52,373 nt of DNA from Gemmataceae bacterium. GTDB lineage: Bacteria; Planctomycetota; Planctomycetia; Gemmatales; Gemmataceae. Made by a program: the position numbers and the translations under genes. Numbering within the stretch: the stretch's first letter is position 1; each line of letters starts with the position of its first letter. Below, piece by piece: positions 1-7,039 of the stretch. The stretch lies in contig JAQGHQ010000583.1 in NCBI GenBank assembly GCA_028288765.1, positions 1-52,373 of the forward strand. The letters run 5' to 3'. The notes beneath the pieces were generated by a model. The model saw only the letters and a list, made by a program, of their open reading frames with translations, did not search any database and was not told where the DNA came from.

Positions 1-38
1 GTCGAGGCCCACCGCGATCAACACCGGTGGGCCTCGAC
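1..38. repeat. Perfect inverted repeat with 10-nt loop
   Basis: Two 14-bp arms (1-14 GTCGAGGCCCACCG and 25-38, its exact reverse complement) flank a 10-nt loop. The flank GACTCGACCCACCCTACAAA resembles the flank of the palindrome at 21897-21960, and a third palindrome with the same loop length lies at 1369-1420. The set looks like a dispersed intergenic palindrome family; no T-tract follows, so a simple terminator is less likely. Confidence 0.75.
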
Positions 39-368
39 GACTCGACCCACCCTACAAAGCCACGGCCATTTCAACAAATCATGGTGCGAGCAGAAGAGAT
101 GACCCCAGTCCGGGCGTTCGGAGCTCAGAAGGCACTCGAGTACACGACGTTACCGTCGTTGAGGGAATAGATGTTGTGCCGGTAAGAGTCAACTCGTTGA
201 GGTTGGTGAGGGGTTCTGCCCCGCTAAGCCGGAGCCGACCCGCGCCCCCCGCCGAAACAACCGCACCTGCCAGGCTCGCCAGCATCGTTGAAAGCAATCC
301 TTTCGGTCCCCGAGAGGTTGTTTCTGGGGTGCGAAGAAACGCCCGCTCGCGGAGCGAACGGACTACAT
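39..368. other. Non-coding stretch downstream of moxR
   Basis: No convincing gene was found. On the minus strand a short open stretch (223 down to a stop at 125-127) ends in RHNIYSLNDGNVVYSSAF, which reads like protein sequence but has an in-frame stop just upstream (224-226) and no start. It may be a decayed gene end. No terminator with a T-tract was recognised for the MoxR gene. Confidence 0.4.
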
Positions 369-1349
369 TCACGAGAAGTAATCGACCGCGGTCTCCTTCT
401 GCTTGTCGGTCACCGGCACCTTGGCGTCGGCCACCAGATCGTTCACCACCGCCACCGGGGTCCGTCGCCGCAGCCGGCTCTCGGGCTTGAGGATCAGCCG
501 GTGGGTGAGCACCGGCTGGGCCATCTTCTTCACGTCGTCGGGTAGCACGAAATCCCGCCCGCCCACGGCCGCGAGGGCCTGGGCGGTCCGGAACAGGGCG
601 ATCGACGCCCGCGGGCTCCCGCCGAGCATCACGTCCTCGTGCTCCCGGCTGGCGTGGACCACCTCCAGAATGTACCGCTTCACCTTCTCGTCGACGTGAA
701 TGTCCCGGATCGCTTCCTGGCACGCGAGCACGTCGTCCGCCGCGACGACCGGCTTCAGGTCGTCAATGGGGTGTCCGTGCTGGAGGCGGGTCAGCATCTT
801 GGCCTCTTCCTCGAACGTCGGGTACCCCAGGCTCAGGCGGATGAGGAAGCGGTCGAGCTGGGCCTCCGGGAGGGGAAAGGTGCCCTCCTGGTCGATCGGG
901 TTCTGCGTGGCGATGACCAGGAAGGGCGGCTTGAGCACGTACGTCTGCCCGTCCACGCTCACCCGCCGTTCGGCCATCGCTTCGAGGAGCGCCGCCTGCG
1001 TCCGCGGGGTGGCCCGGTTGATCTCGTCGGCGAGGAGGGTCTGGGCGAACACCGGCCCGGGCCGGAACTCGAACTCGCCGAGCTTCTGGTTGAAGATCGA
1101 GACCCCGGTCACGTCGGACGGCAGGAGGTCGGGGGTACACTGGAGCCGCTTGAAGGTACACCCGACGCTCCGGGCCAGGGCGCGGGCGAACATGGTCTTC
1201 GCCACCCCCGGCACGTCTTCGAGCAGGATGTGCCCTTCGCAGAAATAAGCGGACACCGCCAGGGCGAGTTGTGACCGCTTGCCAATGATCACCTTCTCGA
1301 TGTTCGCGATGAGCCGGCCGGCGGTCGCGGCCACGTCGATCTGACTCAT
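369..1349 (-). CDS. MoxR family AAA+ ATPase
   Basis: A 326-residue MoxR/RavA-type AAA+ ATPase, a chaperone-like ATPase that usually works with von Willebrand (VWA) or DUF58 proteins to mature enzyme complexes or envelope functions. The sequence shows the MoxR lid and core order: GHILLEDVPGVAKTMFARAL (Walker A region), FAQTLLADEINRATPRTQAA (Walker B with DEINR), the sensor-1 segment VIATQNPIDQEGTFPLPEAQ, and the arginine segment LDRFLIRL. I chose the ATG at 1347-1349 because the conserved family start (helix MSQIDVAATAGRLIANIEKV) begins there; the reading frame stays open upstream to 1766 but that extension covers a palindrome and looks non-coding. Length is normal for the family. The expected DUF58/VWA partners are not seen before the left window edge. 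Confidence 0.93.
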   Translation of the reverse strand: MSQIDVAATAGRLIANIEKVIIGKRSQLALAVSAYFCEGHILLEDVPGVAKTMFARALARSVGCTFKRLQCTPDLLPSDVTGVSIFNQKLGEFEFRPGPVFAQTLLADEINRATPRTQAALLEAMAERRVSVDGQTYVLKPPFLVIATQNPIDQEGTFPLPEAQLDRFLIRLSLGYPTFEEEAKMLTRLQHGHPIDDLKPVVAADDVLACQEAIRDIHVDEKVKRYILEVVHASREHEDVMLGGSPRASIALFRTAQALAAVGGRDFVLPDDVKKMAQPVLTHRLILKPESRLRRRTPVAVVNDLVADAKVPVTDKQKETAVDYFS

Positions 1350-1368
1350 GCCGGCCTTCCAGCTTTTT

Positions 1369-1420
1369 GTAGGGTGGGCACCGCCCACCGTTCGGCGGTG
1401 GTGGGCGGTGCCCACCCTAC
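1369..1420. repeat. Long perfect inverted repeat, 21-bp arms, 10-nt loop
   Basis: Arms 1369-1389 (starts GTAGGGTGGGCACC) and 1400-1420 are exact reverse complements, separated by 10 nt (1390-1399). It sits 19 bp upstream of the moxR start codon, so it lies in or next to the moxR leader. Loop length and the GTAGGGTGGG/CCCACCCTAC ends tie it to the elements at 1-38 and 21897-21960. Confidence 0.85.
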
Positions 1421-1843
1421 CGGAACTGACGGAGCAGTTGATCCGGGGATCATTCGGGGCCGAGCCGCCGCTCGCCGCGGTGGTTGGGGCGTGACGACCC
1501 GGTCGCGGACTGAGACAACATAGGCGCGAGTCTGCCCCCGGTGTACTTGGTTGACGCCGCCCGCCGCCACCCGTTCCGCCGGTTCGGCTTACGAGCCAGA
1601 CTTCCTCAATCCGCAGGACATCCCCCGCGTCGGGAGGGCCGGCGTGATAACCTCTGTCTGTCCCCCTCCCCGGGAGGTCAGTCCGTGCAGGTCGGCCGCG
1701 GCTTGGCCCCGTCATTATCGCACTCCTGAGCTTCCCGGCTGGGAGCGACAAGGCAGCTGCGCCCACACCCGCCGACCCGACCTCCGCGTTCGGGGTGACC
1801 GGTCAAGAGCCCGGGCGAGAGTCGGTTTCTATACACATGTATA

Positions 1844-1938
1844 GTTAACGAGTTAACGAGAGTTAACCGCCGCCGGGTTGAGTCGCCCAAGGGGAGGCGC
1901 GCCGGTCGGAAGCCAGAAAATCTTAACCAATCTTAACC
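1844..1938. promoter_or_regulatory. Clustered TTAAC repeats (possible operator)
   Basis: GTTAAC (itself palindromic) occurs at 1844-1849, 1852-1857 and 1862-1867, spaced 8 and 10 bp. A second direct repeat, TCTTAACC, occurs at 1921-1928 and 1931-1938, 10 bp apart. In a GC-rich genome such AT-rich repeats at helical-turn spacing suggest a protein binding region upstream of the receptor gene. No binding protein is known to me; inference only. Confidence 0.35.
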
Positions 1939-2298
1939 GTTCACCTCGGTCATCTTGCCGGAAGGCGTGTGTGGTTCGGGGGTTTGGAAGCGTTTTTGGG
2001 ACGTGCGCAAATGGTCTCAGTCGGGTGGTTTGCCGCCCTATTCAGGGCGGCACGACCGTCATCGATTGGGGAAACGCACCACCCACTTGCGAGCCCGACC
2101 GGGTACACCCCATACCAATCCACTACATTCTCCCGACACCGTGGGCTTCCACCGTCTGTCCGGGTCGTAGCGGTGGCGCCAAACCATCACCCCCGGCGGG
2201 CCCAGGGGATTGGGTAAAGTACGCTGGACGGTGCCAGCTGCGCGGGTAGGATCGAGCGTGCCGTCCTTCCGGGCCTTCTCCGTCAGCGGCTCGCACCC

Positions 2299-3951
2299 AT
2301 GATCCGCCTCCGCAACGTTTCACTCCGCACCAAGCTGTACGCCCTGGTGATCGGGTACACGGTGCTCATCACCGGCGGGCTGACCTTGGCCGTCATCCTG
2401 CTGAGGACCTACCGCGTCAATGGCCCGGTGTACGAGCAGATTGCCGAGAACATGGGGCTGCTGAACGACATCGACCCGCCGGCCATGAACCTGGGCCCGG
2501 CCTACTTGATGCTCCAGGAAATGGAAACCCTGAGCGACCAGAATGACGTCCGGGAGACGAAGGATAAGTACCGCACGTATGAGACCAAATACCACGACAC
2601 CCGGGCCTACTGGATGGGCCGGCTGACGGACGGAGACATCAAACGGTTGCTCGACACCACCGCCCACCCGCCGGCCGCGGAGATGCTCCGGATCGCGAAT
2701 GAGGAGTACCTGCCGCTCGTCGGGAAAGGGCCCGAGATCCAGAAAAAGGCGAGCGAGATCCTCCATACCAAAATCCGCCCGAAGTTCTACGAGCACCGCC
2801 GGGCGACCGCCCAGGTCGCCGATAAGGTCCGGGCGAAAACCGAAGCGGAAACGCGACAGGCGGCCGAGGACTCCAATTACTGGACCCGGGTGATGACGCT
2901 CGTCAGCATCGCCCTCGTCGTGGTGATGGGGGCGACCGGGTGGTGGGTGGCGGCTGGCGTCGTCCGGTCCGCCCGGGTCCTCAACGACCGGGTCCGCGAG
3001 ATGGCGGGGGGCGCCGGGGATCTCACCGCCCGGGTCGAGGTGTCCGGGCACGACGAGATGGCCCAGCTCGCCACCGGCTTCAATGCGGTGATCGGCAAGA
3101 TCCAGACGATCGTCGGGAAGGTCCGGGAGTCGAGCCTCCAGCTGCTCTCGGTCGCGTCGGAGATCGCGGCGACCGCCCGCCGGCAGGAACAGACCGTCCA
3201 CGACCTCAGCGCGTCGGCCACCCAGGTGGCCGCGTCCGTGCGGGAGATCTCGGCCACCAGCCAGGACCTGGCCGGGACTATGACCGAGGTGAACCAGTCG
3301 GCAGCGCACACCGCCGACCTCGCCACCCGCGGCCGGGACAACACTACCCGGATGGCGGCCGAGATGAAACAGCTGGTCGATTCCACCGCCTCCGTCTCGG
3401 CCAAGCTTGGCATGATCCGGGAGAAGGCGGACCGGATCAACGCGGTGGTCACCACCATCACGAAGGTCGCGGACCAGACGAACCTGCTCTCGATCAACGC
3501 CGCGATCGAGGCCGAGAAGGCCGGGGAATACGGCCGCGGGTTCCTGGTCGTCGCGCGCGAGATCCGCCGCCTGGCGGACCAGACCGCCGTCGCCACCCTG
3601 GACATCGAGACGATGGTCCGCCAGATGCAAGACGCGGTCTCGGCCGGGGTCATGCAGATGGACAAGTTCGCCGACGAGGTGCGGTCCGGGGTCGGCCAGG
3701 TCACGACGATCAACCAGATGACCTACGAGATCATCACCGAGGTCCAGGGGTTGAGCGGGCGATTCCATCTGGTGACCGAAGGGATGAAGAACCAGGCGGA
3801 AGGCGCGAAGCAGATCAACGACGCGATGGGCCAGATCGCCGAAGGCGCCCGGCGGACCTCTCAGTCGGTGCAGGAGTTCGAGCGGGCGACCACGCACCTC
3901 CGCGGGTCGGTCGAAGGGCTCAACCAGGAAATCGCCCAGTTCAAGATTTGA
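2299..3951 (+). CDS. Methyl-accepting chemotaxis protein, Wsp-type receptor
   Basis: A 550-residue transmembrane receptor that would control the CheA kinase of this operon. N-terminal TM helix about residues 12-34 (LYALVIGYTVLITGGLTLAV), an extracytoplasmic helical domain about 35-190 with a DIDPPAMNLGPAYL segment, a second TM about 194-220, HAMP about 220-275, then a long coiled-coil signalling domain to about 535. The kinase-contacting hairpin tip is clear: VADQTNLLSINAAIEAEKAG followed by EYGRGFLVVAREIRRLADQT. It is the first gene of a six-gene set with Wsp order (receptor, CheW, CheR-TPR, CheW, CheA-REC, CheB), so it corresponds to WspA by position. No C-terminal CheR-binding pentapeptide is present. 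The ATG at 2299 gives a complete first TM segment. Ligand unknown. Confidence 0.93.
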   Translation: MIRLRNVSLRTKLYALVIGYTVLITGGLTLAVILLRTYRVNGPVYEQIAENMGLLNDIDPPAMNLGPAYLMLQEMETLSDQNDVRETKDKYRTYETKYHDTRAYWMGRLTDGDIKRLLDTTAHPPAAEMLRIANEEYLPLVGKGPEIQKKASEILHTKIRPKFYEHRRATAQVADKVRAKTEAETRQAAEDSNYWTRVMTLVSIALVVVMGATGWWVAAGVVRSARVLNDRVREMAGGAGDLTARVEVSGHDEMAQLATGFNAVIGKIQTIVGKVRESSLQLLSVASEIAATARRQEQTVHDLSASATQVAASVREISATSQDLAGTMTEVNQSAAHTADLATRGRDNTTRMAAEMKQLVDSTASVSAKLGMIREKADRINAVVTTITKVADQTNLLSINAAIEAEKAGEYGRGFLVVAREIRRLADQTAVATLDIETMVRQMQDAVSAGVMQMDKFADEVRSGVGQVTTINQMTYEIITEVQGLSGRFHLVTEGMKNQAEGAKQINDAMGQIAEGARRTSQSVQEFERATTHLRGSVEGLNQEIAQFKI

Positions 3952-4267
3952 TCGCTGGCGAGACGACCGGGTCCGGAAATCGAGACCCGCGCGGCGGCGC
4001 ACGTCCGATCCGCGAACCGGGCGGCTTCTTCTGTTATCCTGGTGTCGGAGCCCGTGCCGTTCGCCCGACGATCGCCGGTCAGGAAACCGGTATCACACAT
4101 GGAACGGACACGTTGGCCGGTTCAGGTGCGAGGGACGACAGGAAGAACTTGGCTCTCCACAGTGAGAAGCAAGATCAACCTCACACGGTGCTTCCGGCGG
4201 CCCCGGTAATCCGGAACCCCGGACATCTTGAGTGCGTCTAACGAATTGACTCGCGCGAGGTCCGGTC
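3952..4267. other. 316-nt spacer between receptor and first cheW
   Basis: No gene, hairpin with T-tract or repeat that I can support. The spacing is unusually long for an otherwise tightly packed operon, so an internal promoter for the cheW-cheR-cheW-cheA-cheB genes could be located here. Confidence 0.4.
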
Positions 4268-4717
4268 ATGCTTGCCCTCACATTCCAGGTCGGCACCGAC
4301 CGGGTCGCGATCGACGTTCGGCGTGTCCGGGAAGTGGTCCCACGAGTCCAGCTCACCCCCTCATCCGGGCGGCCGGCGTGGGTGGCCGGGGTGTTTGTCT
4401 ATCGCGGCCGGGTCGTACCGGTGGTAGACTTGCACCGACTCATCGGGGCCGGGGAATGTCCCCCGCATCTGAGTAGCCGGATCATCATCGTACCCTTTCC
4501 TGCCGGGTCCGATGAACTGGTCGGGCTGCTCGCCACGCAGGTGGCCGACATCCGGGATTTGCCGGTCCCGCCCGCCTCCACCCTCGCCGAGCCGCTGACC
4601 GGGCTCGGCCCGCCGATGGCCGACGGGACCGCGGTTCTCCGCATCCTCGACCCCGACCGCCTGCTGTCCGCCGCGGACCTTGCCCTGGTTGCTCCCTCCC
4701 CCGGAGCCGGACCGTGA
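4268..4717 (+). CDS. cheW: CheW-like coupling protein (WspB position)
   Basis: A 149-residue single-domain CheW protein that couples receptor signalling domains to the CheA kinase. It starts directly with the CheW beta-barrel (LALTFQVGTDRVAIDVRRVR), continues through WVAGVFVYRGRVVPVVDLHR, the typical receptor/kinase contact region, and ends with a short proline-rich tail. It is the shorter of two CheW proteins in the operon, equivalent by position to WspB. Its stop overlaps the GTG start of the following cheR by 4 nt (GTGA), implying translational coupling. Located 316 nt after the receptor gene. Confidence 0.9.
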   Translation: MLALTFQVGTDRVAIDVRRVREVVPRVQLTPSSGRPAWVAGVFVYRGRVVPVVDLHRLIGAGECPPHLSSRIIIVPFPAGSDELVGLLATQVADIRDLPVPPASTLAEPLTGLGPPMADGTAVLRILDPDRLLSAADLALVAPSPGAGP

Positions 4718-6093
4718 CACCCAGCCCAATTGAGTCCCTCGTCCGCGACCGGATCGGACTCGACCCGGCCTCGCTCGGGGCGGCCACCCTCCCGCGGGCC
4801 GTCGACGACCGGATGGGAGCCCGCGGATTGACCTCAGTTGATGCGTACGCCGGCCTTCTCACGACCGACCCGTCCGAATGGGCCGCCTTGCTCGGTGATC
4901 TGGTCGTTCCCGAGACCTGGTTCTTCCGCGGCGGCCGGGGGTTCTTCGACGCCCTCGCCCGGTGGGTCCGGGAGCGTGCCGCCGCGCGGCCGAAGGGGTG
5001 GCCGGTACGGGTCCTGAGCATCCCGTGCAGCACCGGTGAGGAACCGTACTCGTTGGCAATCGCGCTCGACGCGGAGGGGGTTTCATCGGCGGCCTGTCGG
5101 GTCGACGGGGTCGAACTTTCCCGCGATCATCTGCTCCGGGCCGTCGCCTCCCAGTACCCGGCCTTCTCATTCCGCGAGTCCGGCCCGGATCCCCGCCAGG
5201 GGTGCTTCCGCGAGGTCGAGCCCGGGAGGTGGGAGGTGCTGTCCCACATCCGCGAACGGATCCGGTTCCGGCCCGGAAACATCGTCGACCCGGACTTACT
5301 TTGCGACGAAGCGCCGTACGACCTGATCCTCTGCCGCAACCTGTTCATCTACCTGACGCCCGAGGGTCGGATGCGGGCGTTGGCGAACCTGGATCGGCTC
5401 CTCGCCCCGGACGGTCGGCTTTGCCTCACCCCGACCGAGGCCGACCGGTTGCCTTCAACGCGGTACGTCCCGGATGGGCCGGTCGCGCTCGCGGCATTTC
5501 GCCGGGCCGCGCCGGGCGGGATCGACCCGGGACCGCGGTCGGGAGTGATCCCGCTCTTGCGGCCCACCCAGCCCGGGTGCGGTGCGACCGAGCCCGCACC
5601 AGCCCCGCGGTCCGGTGTGCAGGCGATCCCCCACCGCGCGGGTCCCAGCCCCAAACCCGGATCGGGAGTGACCGCAGCCCTCACATCTCCCCGGTCTGCG
5701 TACGTCCGCGTCCCGCTTTCGGCCTCCCCGCCCAGGGAGGCATCGGGGCCGGATGCCCGACCTACTGCCTTCCCCCACCCGCCAGACCCTCTCCAGACTG
5801 GCCGGGCTCTGGCCGACGCCGGCCGACTGGAGGAAGCCCGGGCGGTATGCGAGGCGGCGACGGGCGGCCCGAGCCCGACCGCAAGCCTGTTCGCCCTGCT
5901 TGGGGTGATTCACCTCGCGGCCGGACGCTCCGACGACGCGGCCGAAGCCTTCAGGAAGGCCCTCTACCTCGACCCGAACCACGCGGACGGACTGACCCAC
6001 ATGATCGTCCTGTGCGAGCAGCGGGGCGATCGCGGGCAGGCGGCCGGGCTCCGCCGCCGGCTTGGCCGGCTCGACCGGGAGGTCCCGGCGTGA
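4714..6093 (+). CDS. cheR: CheR methyltransferase with C-terminal TPR (WspC position)
   Basis: A 459-residue receptor glutamate methyltransferase that uses S-adenosylmethionine to adapt the receptor. The N-terminal half carries the CheR signature: VVPETWFFRGGRGFFDAL, the SAM-binding loop VLSIPCSTGEEPYSLAIALD, and YDLILCRNLFIYLTPEG. A proline-rich, poorly ordered linker (about 255-350) is followed by TPR helices (about 360-450; LFALLGVIHLAAGRSDDAAE and the next helix pair). CheR fused to TPR is the architecture of WspC. The GTG at 4714 overlaps the upstream stop by 4 nt and is preferred. The receptor lacks a pentapeptide tether, consistent with TPR-mediated docking, though that is inference. 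Confidence 0.92.
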   Translation: MTPSPIESLVRDRIGLDPASLGAATLPRAVDDRMGARGLTSVDAYAGLLTTDPSEWAALLGDLVVPETWFFRGGRGFFDALARWVRERAAARPKGWPVRVLSIPCSTGEEPYSLAIALDAEGVSSAACRVDGVELSRDHLLRAVASQYPAFSFRESGPDPRQGCFREVEPGRWEVLSHIRERIRFRPGNIVDPDLLCDEAPYDLILCRNLFIYLTPEGRMRALANLDRLLAPDGRLCLTPTEADRLPSTRYVPDGPVALAAFRRAAPGGIDPGPRSGVIPLLRPTQPGCGATEPAPAPRSGVQAIPHRAGPSPKPGSGVTAALTSPRSAYVRVPLSASPPREASGPDARPTAFPHPPDPLQTGRALADAGRLEEARAVCEAATGGPSPTASLFALLGVIHLAAGRSDDAAEAFRKALYLDPNHADGLTHMIVLCEQRGDRGQAAGLRRRLGRLDREVPA

Positions 6094-6352
6094 CCCGATC
6101 TCGAATCCCCACCCAGTCCGACCCGCATGCACGGGCCGCCGCTCACGCGGTCGGAAGGTGCTGTCGACGGGTTGGGCATCTTGCGGGCGATGAAATACCA
6201 GTCCTCCGAGACCAGGGGTGCCGCCCCGCCGTCCCAAGGGCCGCGGTCGACGTCCACCAGCCGGCCGGTCGATGTTCTCCTGCGGGTTGCCTTGCTGATC
6301 GCATTCGAAGTCCGGGCTTCGGGTCCGGGGACAACGAACGAGGGAGGCGTGA
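6094..6352. other. 259-nt spacer between cheR and second cheW
   Basis: No gene can be supported. On the minus strand a stretch reads SEDWYFIARKMPNPS in an open frame, which does not look like a simple shadow of a neighbouring gene, but it has no family match I know and no convincing start; it may be a decayed fragment. Confidence 0.3.
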
Positions 6353-7039
6353 ATGAACGCCACTCCCGTATCCCGGCCGACACCGCTCCCGGTACTCGAC
6401 ACGTCCGACCCGTGCTGGCACCGGATCGGGGTGTGGGGCGACCGATCGTGTCCGGAGCTCCGGAAGGTCACCCACTGTCATAATTGCCCCGTGTTCGCCG
6501 CCGCCGGCCGGCGGTTCCTCGATGCCCCGCCGCCGCCCGGGTATCCGGCCGAATGGACGGAACGGCTGGCTATTCCGGAGGACGGGGTGGCCGGCGGGCT
6601 GCTCGGGGTACTCGTGTTCCGGCTCGCCGAAGAGTGGTTTGCCGTGCCGGTCGGGGTGCTGGTCGAGGTCACCCACCCGCGTGCCCCGCACCGGGTTCCA
6701 CACCGGGGCGGACTCCTCGCGGGGCTCGTGAACATCCGAGGCGAATTGCACCTGTGCGTTCGGCTCGACCTACTCCTCGGGATCGACCTGCCCGCCCAAC
6801 CGCGGGAGGGAAACCCGCGGCTGATTGTCGTCCGCCGCGACCTGGACGGGTGGGTGTTCTTGGCGGACGACGTGGATCAGGTCCACCGCGTCCCGGAGCG
6901 GGAACTCGTCCCGGCCCCGCCGACCCTATCCCGGGCCGCCTCCCGGTTGACCCGCGGGGTGTTCTCCCAGGACGGCCGGGCTGTCGGGCTGTTGGACGAG
7001 GACCGTCTGTTCCAGGCCCTCCGGGAGCGGGTCCGATGA
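6353..7039 (+). CDS. CheW-like protein with N-terminal cysteine motif (WspD position)
   Basis: A 228-residue CheW protein with an N-terminal extension. Residues about 20-50 hold a cysteine-rich motif, DPCWHRIGVWGDRSCPEL followed by HCHNCPVF, which I recognise from WspD-type coupling proteins; its role is not known but the Cys/His pattern could bind metal or respond to redox state. The CheW fold follows from about residue 83 (LGVLVFRLAEEWFAVPVGVL, then GLVNIRGELHLCVRLDLLLG). The stop overlaps the ATG of the CheA gene by 4 nt (ATGA). This motif is the strongest single argument, beside gene order, that the operon is Wsp-like rather than flagellar chemotaxis. Confidence 0.9.
   Translation: MNATPVSRPTPLPVLDTSDPCWHRIGVWGDRSCPELRKVTHCHNCPVFAAAGRRFLDAPPPPGYPAEWTERLAIPEDGVAGGLLGVLVFRLAEEWFAVPVGVLVEVTHPRAPHRVPHRGGLLAGLVNIRGELHLCVRLDLLLGIDLPAQPREGNPRLIVVRRDLDGWVFLADDVDQVHRVPERELVPAPPTLSRAASRLTRGVFSQDGRAVGLLDEDRLFQALRERVR

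Larger units (their letters stand above)
1350..2298. other. Divergent intergenic region between moxR and chemosensory operon
   Basis: About 950 bases without a supportable gene. It holds the 1369-1420 palindrome, two clusters of TTAAC repeats (1844-1867 and 1921-1938) and a weak 8-bp hairpin (2031-2038 with 2045-2052). Promoters for both the leftward moxR and the rightward receptor gene must lie here, but no clear -35/-10 pair could be assigned. Confidence 0.5.

Noticed and set aside
1350..1766. N-terminal extension of the MoxR ATPase to 1766
   Set aside because: It would translate a long palindrome and low-complexity sequence; the conserved protein starts at 1349.
2320..4002. 560-residue open frame on the minus strand opposite the receptor gene
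   Set aside because: Composition is Arg/Asp/Gly/His-biased without any domain motif, and it mirrors a well-supported receptor with TM, HAMP and signalling motifs. It is a GC-rich shadow.
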